Shown here: in pieces, positions 58,880 through 64,000 of the stretch | How positions within the stretch are numbered: position 1 is the stretch's first letter | How the letters are laid out: each line of letters starts with the position of its first letter | Origin: Aeromicrobium sp. | Lineage (GTDB): Bacteria; Actinomycetota; Actinomycetes; Propionibacteriales; Nocardioidaceae | Direction of reading: 5' to 3' | Length of the DNA stretch: 64,000 nucleotides | Assembly (NCBI RefSeq): GCF_023146395.1 | Contig: NZ_JAGLCD010000004.1 | Span: 62,001 to 126,000, forward strand | The notes under the pieces: model-generated | Seen by the model: the letters and a program-made list of their open reading frames with translations, nothing else | What the model was told of the DNA's origin: nothing | The model's database searches: none | Program-made: the position numbers and the translations under genes

Positions 58880-59518
58880 TCACTGCAAGATGTAGATGGA
58901 GGCGAACAGCGCCACCCAGACGACGTCCACGAAGTGCCAGTAGTACGACACGACGATCGCGCTGATCGCCTGTTCGTGGGTGAACTTGCGCGTCACGAAC
59001 GTGCGCCCGATGACGAGCAGGAAGGCCATGAGGCCCGCCACGACGTGGATGCCGTGGAAGCCCGTGGCGAGGTAGAAGAGGCTGCCGTAGGCCGACGACG
59101 AGAGGGTCAGGCCGTGCTCGATGAGCTCGGCGTACTCGGTGGCCTGGCCGCCGACGAAGATCGCGCCCATGACGAACGACAGGCCGAACCACTCGCGCAT
59201 GCCCCACTGACGGACGTTGAAGAGGCCCGCGCTGCGGCCGGCCTTGCCCCGTGCCGCGGCGAAGACGCCGAGCTGGCAGGTGACCGAGGAGGCCACCAGG
59301 ATCGAGGTGTTGGTCGCCGCGAACGGGAAGTTCAGCAGCTCGGTCTCCTGGGCCCAGAGCTCCGGGGTGACGTTGCGGACCGTGAAGTACGCGGCGAACA
59401 ACGCCGCGAAGAACAACAGGTCGCTGGCCAACCAGATGATCGTGCCGACCGTCACCATGGACGGGCGGCCCTCCTGGCCGTGAAGTCGGGACGCGGGGAT
59501 CGCGGAAGTAGTCGCCAC
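58880..59518 (-). CDS. ctaE: Cytochrome c oxidase subunit III
   Basis: A 212-residue subunit with five to six transmembrane helices. [25 protein letters not shown] and [14 protein letters not shown] are the family signatures. It stabilises the aa3 oxidase. The GTG start at 59518 lies 6 bases after CATAAT on the minus strand, and the longer frame to 59962 is not used. It leads the ctaE-qcrC-qcrA-qcrB unit, the usual actinobacterial order. Confidence 0.95.
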   Translation of the reverse strand: MATTSAIPASRLHGQEGRPSMVTVGTIIWLASDLLFFAALFAAYFTVRNVTPELWAQETELLNFPFAATNTSILVASSVTCQLGVFAAARGKAGRSAGLFNVRQWGMREWFGLSFVMGAIFVGGQATEYAELIEHGLTLSSSAYGSLFYLATGFHGIHVVAGLMAFLLVIGRTFVTRKFTHEQAISAIVVSYYWHFVDVVWVALFASIYILQ

Positions 59519-59524
59519 GGCATC

Positions 59525-59536
59525 ATTATGTACGAT
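59525..59536. promoter_or_regulatory. Back-to-back -10 elements of ctaE and the receiver-like gene
   Basis: CATAAT on the minus strand (59530 down to 59525) and TACGAT on the plus strand (59531-59536) touch each other. Each ends 6 bases before a GTG start (59518 and 59543). Two polymerases cannot bind at once, so the two genes should be mutually exclusive at initiation. Confidence 0.6.
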
Positions 59537-59542
59537 CCGAAC

Positions 59543-59959
59543 GTGTCCAGTGACCGCCCCCTGCGTGTCCTCGTCTACAGCGACGACCGCGACGTCCGTC
59601 AAGCCGTGCTGCGCGCCCTGGGACCCCGGCCGCATCCGGATCTGCCTCCGCTGGAATTCGTGGAGGTCGCGACCCATGCGGTCGTGCTCGAGCACCTCGA
59701 CGAGTCGCGTGCGTCCCACCGGATCGATCTGGTGATCCTCGACGGCGAGTCGGTGCCGGTCGGTGGTCTCGGCATCGCCCGACAGATCAAGGACGAGATC
59801 TTCCAGGCCCCGCCGGTCGTGGTCGTGACGGGCCGACCGGGCGACACCTGGCTCGCGCACTGGTCGCGCGCCGATGCCGTCGCGAGCCACCCGATCGACC
59901 CGCTGACGTTCGCGGAGACGGTCCTCGGCGTCGTGCGCGACGTCGTGGCCCAGCGCTGA
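59543..59959 (+). CDS. Degenerate stand-alone receiver-domain protein
   Basis: A 138-residue protein with the fold of a response-regulator receiver and no output domain. [20 protein letters not shown] holds the acidic pair, [21 protein letters not shown] the phosphoacceptor Asp region and [10 protein letters not shown] the Thr. The usual invariant lysine before proline is a histidine (ASHPIDPL). It may be unable to switch normally, or act as a scaffold. GTG 59543 is used because the ATG at 59528 lies before the -10. It diverges from ctaE. Confidence 0.7.
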   Translation: MSSDRPLRVLVYSDDRDVRQAVLRALGPRPHPDLPPLEFVEVATHAVVLEHLDESRASHRIDLVILDGESVPVGGLGIARQIKDEIFQAPPVVVVTGRPGDTWLAHWSRADAVASHPIDPLTFAETVLGVVRDVVAQR

Positions 59960-60006
59960 CACCGGCGCTGACTCCGAGCACGGCGCTGATACGGCAGGCT
60001 GGTCGC

Positions 60007-61044
60007 ATGACCCACACCTGGCCCGACGTCCTGTCGACCTTGACCTCCCGTCGCGACCTCGAGCCCGAGGCCGTCCGATGGGCGATGGGCGAGATCCTCG
60101 ACGGCCAGGCGTCCGACCCGCAGATCGCCGCCTTCGCGGTGGCCCTGCGCACCAAGGGTGAGACCCGGGGCGAGCTGCAGGCGCTGGCCGACCAGATGCT
60201 CGCGTCGGCGGTCCGGCTCACCGTGACCGACCGTGTCCTGGACATCGTCGGCACGGGCGGCGACCTCGCCAACACCGTCAACATCTCCTCGATGTCGGCG
60301 GTCGTGGCGGCCGGTGCTGGCGCCGGGGTGGTCAAGCACGGCAACCGTTCCGCCTCGAGCTCGAGCGGCTCGGCGGACGTGCTGGAGGCCCTGGGGGTGC
60401 GGCTGGACGTGCCGGCCGAGCGCATCCTCGACGTGTACGAGCGGGCGGGGATCACCTTCTGCTTCGCCCGGGTGTTCCATCCCTCCTTCCGACACGTGGG
60501 CCCCGCGCGCTCCGCGATCGGCATCCCCACGACGTTCAACTTCCTGGGCCCCTTGACGAACCCCGCCGCGCCCCCCGCCATCGCGATCGGCTGCGCTGAC
60601 GCACGCATGGCCCCCCTGATGGCCGGGGTGCTCGCGGAGCGTGGCAACGACGGCCTGGTGTTCCGCGGCGACGACGGCCTGGACGAGCTCACGATCACGA
60701 CGTCCTCGCGCGTGTGGGTCGTGGCCGGCGGTGCGGTCGTGGAGGAGACTCTTGACCCGGTCGACCTCGGGCTCGATCTCGCGCCGGCCCAGGCGCTCGC
60801 GGGTGGCGACGTCGCGCACAATGCCGACGTCTTCCGCCGGGTGCTCGACGGCGAGTCCGGGGCCCCGCGCGATGCGGTGCTGCTCAATGCCGGCGCGGGC
60901 ATCGCCGCGCACGCGGCGCAGCCCGGCACGCTCGTGGAGCGGCTGGCCGCTGGCGTCGAGCAGGCCCGGGGCTCGATCGACTCCGGTCGGGCCCGCGACG
61001 TGCTGGCCCGCTGGGCCGCCGCGACCGAGGCGCTCGTCGACTAG
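60007..61044 (+). CDS. trpD: Anthranilate phosphoribosyltransferase
   Basis: A 345-residue enzyme that joins anthranilate with PRPP in tryptophan synthesis. The PRPP-binding [13 protein letters not shown] and [21 protein letters not shown] are intact, as is [16 protein letters not shown] with the anthranilate-site residues. The length fits the family. CAGGCT ends 6 bases before the ATG, a possible -10. The other trp genes are not nearby, as in other actinobacteria. Confidence 0.95.
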   Translation: MTHTWPDVLSTLTSRRDLEPEAVRWAMGEILDGQASDPQIAAFAVALRTKGETRGELQALADQMLASAVRLTVTDRVLDIVGTGGDLANTVNISSMSAVVAAGAGAGVVKHGNRSASSSSGSADVLEALGVRLDVPAERILDVYERAGITFCFARVFHPSFRHVGPARSAIGIPTTFNFLGPLTNPAAPPAIAIGCADARMAPLMAGVLAERGNDGLVFRGDDGLDELTITTSSRVWVVAGGAVVEETLDPVDLGLDLAPAQALAGGDVAHNADVFRRVLDGESGAPRDAVLLNAGAGIAAHAAQPGTLVERLAAGVEQARGSIDSGRARDVLARWAAATEALVD

Positions 61045-61078
61045 CCCCACGGCCGGGTCCTCGGCGTAGGGTGAGCAC

Positions 61079-61354
61079 GTGATCACCGCGATCGTCTTCA
61101 TCCAGGCCGACGTCGCCCGTCTCTCGGGCATCGCCGACGAGATCTCGCAGGTTCCCGGAGTCAGCGAGGTCTACTCGGTCACGGGCGACCTCGATCTCGT
61201 CGCGATGGTGCGGGTGCGCTCGATCGACGACGTCGCGACGACGGTGACCGATGGCATCAACACGGTCGAGGGCGTCGTGGCGACCCAGACGCAGATCGCG
61301 TTCCGGACCGTGAGCCAGCACGACCTCGACGCCGCCTTCAGCCTCGGTCTCTGA
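61079..61354 (+). CDS. Stand-alone Lrp/AsnC ligand-binding (RAM) domain protein
   Basis: A 91-residue protein that is only the sensor half of an Lrp/AsnC regulator: ITAIVFIQADVARLSGIADEI, VSEVYSVTGDLDLVAMVRV and VVATQTQIAFRTVS. It has no helix-turn-helix. Such proteins form dimers that bind amino acids and may modulate other Lrp proteins. The GTG lies 6 bases after TAGGGT (61067-61072). It is adjacent to trpD on the same strand, an arrangement conserved in actinobacteria. Confidence 0.85.
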   Translation: MITAIVFIQADVARLSGIADEISQVPGVSEVYSVTGDLDLVAMVRVRSIDDVATTVTDGINTVEGVVATQTQIAFRTVSQHDLDAAFSLGL

Positions 61355-61357
61355 GCC

Positions 61358-63022
61358 TCACCGCACGTGACGCGCCGCGCCCGGAAAGCCGGAGCGCCAC
61401 GTGCCGGCGACGAGGCGCACGCCCGGGGACGTCAACCAGCGGCGGACGGTCTCGACCTCCTCGACGCTGCAGGCCGGCGCCGGCCCGGCGCCGGGCTCGA
61501 CCGTCTCGGCGGTCGCCAGGAGCTGGGCCAGCCACGGCGCATAGGGGCGGCCGTGAGGGAGCACGCCTGCGGCGGCCAGCCGTCCGTGGCGCACGACGTG
61601 CATCTCCCAGCCCCGGTCGACGCGTGAGGCCGCGACGATCTCCGGCTCGCGCGTGAGCTCGAGGAGTCGCTGCGTCCGGGTCACCCCCCGCACGAGTGAG
61701 TCGAGCCGGTCGCGGACGACCGCGGCCTCCTCGTAGCGTTCCTGCCCGGCGAGCGCGGTCATGCGCCGGCCCAGCACCTCGACGACGGCGTGCGGGTCCG
61801 ACTCCAGCGCCGCGCGAAGTCGCCCGACCTCCTCGGCGTACCGGTCGGCGGTGACCGCCTGGTCGCACGGGGACAGGCAGCGACCCATCGCGGCGAGGAC
61901 GCACGGCGAGGAGCGGGGGGCGCGGCCGAGCCGCTGGGTGCACTGACGGATCCGGAAGACCTCGTGCAGGGCGTCGAGGGCTGCGACGGCGTCGGCGCGC
62001 CCGCGGAAGGGCCCGACGTGGAGCGCCTCAGGAGCCACGGCGGTGACGATCGAGAGCCGCGGCCAGGGCTCGACGGTGAGGCGCAGCCAGGTCGTGCGCT
62101 CGGGAAACTTGGAGCGGCGGTTGTACGGCGGTCGGTGCCGGGCGATCAGGCGCAGCTCGCGCACCTGGGCCTCCAGGCGCGTCGCACAGGACACGGCCTC
62201 GACCCGCTCGGCCAGGCCGACCATCTCGCCCATGCGGGTGCGGGTCTCGGCCCGCGTGAAGTAGGAGCGCACGCGGGTGCGGACGTCGCCGGAGGTGCCG
62301 ACGTAGAGGACCTCGTCGCGACGGTCGCGGAACAGGTAGACGCCCGGGGTGTGGGGCAGGGTGTCGGCGAGGTGGCGCTTGCGGCGCTGCGCGGCGGTGA
62401 CGGTGGAGGTGAACTCGCGGGTCTCCTCCAGCGAGTGGACGCCGAACGTGCCCAGACGCCCGATCAGGTGGTGGAGCACGTCGACCGTGGCCCGGGCGTC
62501 GGCCAGGGCGCGGTGGTTGGGCGTCGTGGTGGCACCGACGTGCGCGGCCAAGGTGGAGAGCTTGACGTTGCGGACCTCGTCCTTGAGCAGCACGCGGCGC
62601 GCGAGCACCACGGTGTCGAGCACCTCGAACTTCGGCCACGGGATCTCGAGCTCGCGGGCGCCGTGCTTGAGGAAGCCGATGTCGAACGGGGCGTTGTGCG
62701 CCACGAGCACCGTGCCGCGCGCGAACTCCAGGAAGCTCGGGAGGACCTCGGCGATGCGCGGTGCGGCGACGACCATCGCGTCGGTGATCCCGGTCAGCAC
62801 CGTGATGAAGGCGGGGATCTGTTCATCGGGGTTGACGAGGGTCTGGAACTCTCCTACGACCTCGCCGCCGCGCACCTTGACCGCACCGATCTCGGTGATG
62901 CGCGAGCCCTTGGCCGGCGAGCCGCCCGTGGTCTCGAGGTCGACGACGCAGAACGTGACGTCCGAGAGCTGGCGGCCCAGGTCGTCCAGGGAGTCCTGGC
63001 TCCAGCGTGCGTGCGTGGCCAT
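61358..63022 (-). CDS. DEDD exonuclease fused to a GIY-YIG (UvrC/Cho-like) nuclease
   Basis: A 554-residue fusion. The N-terminal 180 residues are a DnaQ-like 3'-5' exonuclease (VVDLETTGGSP, VAHNAPFDIGFL, HRALADARATVDVL giving the DEDDh residues). A GIY-YIG domain follows (GVYLFRDRRDEVLYVGTSGDVRTRV) with the UvrC-type cysteine/UVR region (PCVLAAMGRCLSPCDQ, YEEAAVVRDRLDSL). It should act in DNA repair. ATG 63022 gives MATHARWSQDS; TACCGT lies 8 bases before it. The same fusion occurs in mycobacteria next to trpD. Confidence 0.9.
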   Translation of the reverse strand: MATHARWSQDSLDDLGRQLSDVTFCVVDLETTGGSPAKGSRITEIGAVKVRGGEVVGEFQTLVNPDEQIPAFITVLTGITDAMVVAAPRIAEVLPSFLEFARGTVLVAHNAPFDIGFLKHGARELEIPWPKFEVLDTVVLARRVLLKDEVRNVKLSTLAAHVGATTTPNHRALADARATVDVLHHLIGRLGTFGVHSLEETREFTSTVTAAQRRKRHLADTLPHTPGVYLFRDRRDEVLYVGTSGDVRTRVRSYFTRAETRTRMGEMVGLAERVEAVSCATRLEAQVRELRLIARHRPPYNRRSKFPERTTWLRLTVEPWPRLSIVTAVAPEALHVGPFRGRADAVAALDALHEVFRIRQCTQRLGRAPRSSPCVLAAMGRCLSPCDQAVTADRYAEEVGRLRAALESDPHAVVEVLGRRMTALAGQERYEEAAVVRDRLDSLVRGVTRTQRLLELTREPEIVAASRVDRGWEMHVVRHGRLAAAGVLPHGRPYAPWLAQLLATAETVEPGAGPAPACSVEEVETVRRWLTSPGVRLVAGTWRSGFPGAARHVR

Positions 63023-63148
63023 GGACGCCCACGGTAGGCGCGGGGTCCGACACTCCCGCCGGACCTGCGGGCTCGCGGACCCCGACCGGCGCCGCCAGCC
63101 GGCAGCATCGAGCGAAAACTGTCCGGGGGCGGGCCTAGCGTCCACGAC

Positions 63149-63379
63149 ATGAACACCGAACCCCACGATCCCGTCGTCGTCGACTGCGACTCGTGCGTCG
63201 TGCGCAGCCCGGCCGCCTGCGGCGACTGCGTCGTCACGTTCCTGCTGGGGGCACCGCCCGCCGGCATCGAGATCGCTGCCGATGAGCAGACGGCCCTGGA
63301 CGCGCTGGCCGAGGGCGGTCTCGTGCCGCCCCTTCGCCTCGTCACGGCCACGCCGCACCGCCACTCCGACACCGCGTGA
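63149..63379 (+). CDS. Small protein with two CxxC motifs
   Basis: A 76-residue acidic protein. DCDSCVVRSPAACGDCVV holds two CxxC pairs 9 residues apart, which could bind zinc or an iron-sulfur cluster or form a disulfide. The rest is predicted helix (ADEQTALDALAEGG). The family is unknown to me. The ATG lies 7 bases after TAGCGT (63136-63141). It lies between the nuclease gene (divergent) and the NlpC/P60-type gene. Confidence 0.7.
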   Translation: MNTEPHDPVVVDCDSCVVRSPAACGDCVVTFLLGAPPAGIEIAADEQTALDALAEGGLVPPLRLVTATPHRHSDTA

Positions 63380-63406
63380 GATTTGAAGGCGCTACCCACC
63401 CCCGCG

Positions 63407-63531
63407 TAAGGTGACTCCTTGTGCGTCCGGAGAACGCCGATCCCCCCGATCGGCGTCGGACGCTCCGCCGAGATGGTCAGTCGTGGGGAAGACGCCTGAA
63501 CGCCTCGGTGTCCGATCGTCTGGAGAAGTGC
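63407..63531 (+). promoter_or_regulatory. Promoter and structured leader of the NlpC/P60-type gene
   Basis: TAAGGT (63407-63412) fits a -10. The leader that would follow contains a perfect hairpin CGCCGATC-CCCC-GATCGGCG near 63428-63450. GGAGAAG (63522-63528) is the ribosome-binding sequence for GTG 63532. An in-frame GTG at 63421 would add 37 residues in a leaderless reading. Confidence 0.4.
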
Positions 63532-64000
63532 GTGGCCTCCACACACCACCCTGCCCGAGCTGTTTCTCATCGCGTTGCCGTCGCCGTCACGGCGGTCGTC
63601 CTCGGTGCTGGCCTCGTCGCCGGCTCCGCCCAGGCCGAGCCTGAGCGCGCCGACGCCGTCGCACAGGTCGAGCAGGCGTTCAACGCCGCCGCCGCAGTGA
63701 ACGAAGAGGTCAACCAGCTCACGAGCGACATCGCCGCGGCGCAGGCCTCGATCGCCGCGCTCGACACCGAGATCGCCGACATCCAGGCCCGGTACGACGA
63801 GCAGCGCTCGGCTCTGGGCTCGGTCATCGCCCAGCAGCAGATCGACTCGCCGCTCGGCGCCACCGCCAGCCTCCTCGGCAGCGAGGACCCGTCGAGCTTC
63901 CTCGAGGGGCTCAGCGCCGTCCAGGCCTTCAACGCCTCCCAGGCCGAGGCGCTCGACGCCGCCTCGGAGACGGCCGACGACCTGGCCAGCCGCCAGGCCC
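63532..64000 (+). CDS. Secreted NlpC/P60-type endopeptidase or coiled-coil protein, partial
   Basis: The first 156 residues of an exported protein that runs off the right edge. A signal peptide (about 1-38, VAVAVTAVVLGAGLVAGSAQA) precedes a long coiled coil (VEQAFNAAAAVNEEVNQLTSDIAAAQASI in part, then IQARYDEQRSALGSVIAQQQI) and the SPLGATASLLGSEDPSSFLEGLSA segment that I associate with the N-terminal hairpin of RipA-like peptidoglycan hydrolases. The catalytic domain is beyond the window, so the enzymatic call rests on the N-terminus and the conserved position next to the exonuclease fusion and trpD. Confidence 0.75.
   Translation, partial: MASTHHPARAVSHRVAVAVTAVVLGAGLVAGSAQAEPERADAVAQVEQAFNAAAAVNEEVNQLTSDIAAAQASIAALDTEIADIQARYDEQRSALGSVIAQQQIDSPLGATASLLGSEDPSSFLEGLSAVQAFNASQAEALDAASETADDLASRQA

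Noticed and set aside
59528-59542. ATG 59528 as start of the receiver-like protein
   Set aside because: It lies upstream of and overlaps the predicted -10 elements. GTG 59543 fits the leaderless pattern and the fold begins right after it.
63407-63531. A ydaO-type (cyclic di-AMP) riboswitch before the NlpC/P60-type gene
   Set aside because: Such riboswitches are known before peptidoglycan hydrolase genes in actinobacteria, but I could not find the conserved GGTGAATC-like and GGGGGA-type cores. Only a simple hairpin is visible, so I list a structured leader and not a riboswitch.

Overview
The window is a chromosomal segment of a high-GC Gram-positive actinobacterium. A Nocardioidaceae member such as Aeromicrobium or Nocardioides is most likely, but that is inference from gene content and order, not a search. 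Supporting signs are the aa3 oxidase with a ctaF-type subunit IV, the menaquinol-type qcrCAB complex, the tandem-lipoyl SucB, the PspA-HtpX-PspAB set, DUF4191, RDD and DUF3043 neighbours, and a GlnR-type glnA promoter. Many genes appear to be leaderless: a TANNNT hexamer ends 6-7 bases before the start codon, and I used this repeatedly to choose starts.

Layout. 1-5.2 kb: a partial Na+-coupled transporter, a DUF1330 protein, SelO, a TetR regulator, and a minus-strand surface cluster (spore-coat-U-domain protein, PapD-chaperone-like membrane protein, small membrane protein). 5.3-8.8 kb: a probable copper operon (CopC, PCuAC lipoprotein, Tat-exported DyP peroxidase, BlaI/CopY-type repressor, M56 peptidase) behind tandem TACAAnTTGTA palindromes. 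8.9-10.5 kb: a K+ channel and a DHFR-fold protein. 10,565-15,474: a small integrated element at the 3' end of glnA, bounded by exact 20-bp copies of the glnA tail. It carries an ORC/CDC6-like AAA+ ATPase, an OLD-like ATPase-TOPRIM protein, an HTH protein, a broken IS3 element and a truncated DUF4192 gene. 15.5-18.5 kb: glnA with a two-box GlnR operator, RDD, a lipoprotein and DUF4191.

18.5-24.3 kb is an accessory surface block. Two RTX-repeat, LPXTG-anchored proteins and a third decayed unit share an identical operator/leader design, and a LuxR regulator with a duplicated sensor domain follows. 24.4-36 kb holds lipA, an Lrp-type regulator with a duplicated domain set, a giant M28-lipase-LPXTG protein, a two-component system, an ABC exporter, lipB and an epimerase. 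36-43 kb: sucB, lpdA, pepA, gcvT. 43-49 kb: the envelope-stress set pspA-htpX-pspAB, an aminotransferase, glycerate kinase and an ErpA-like protein, with an intergenic repeat cluster after it. 49-61 kb: PfkB kinase, ctaC-ctaD-ctaF, an L,D-transpeptidase, qcrB-qcrA-qcrC-ctaE (minus strand), a degenerate receiver protein, trpD and a stand-alone AsnC-type domain. 61-64 kb: an exonuclease/GIY-YIG fusion and the start of a NlpC/P60-type exported protein.

The core genes work as a central-metabolism and respiration block. LipB and LipA make lipoate for SucB, whose partner is LpdA; GcvT belongs to the lipoate-dependent glycine cleavage system. QcrCAB passes electrons to CtaCDEF. From memory, the same core order is largely contiguous in Mycobacterium tuberculosis from the trpD/qcr region to glnA1. 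The RTX block, the giant M28-lipase/ABC block and the glnA-tail element therefore look like lineage-specific insertions into an otherwise conserved segment.
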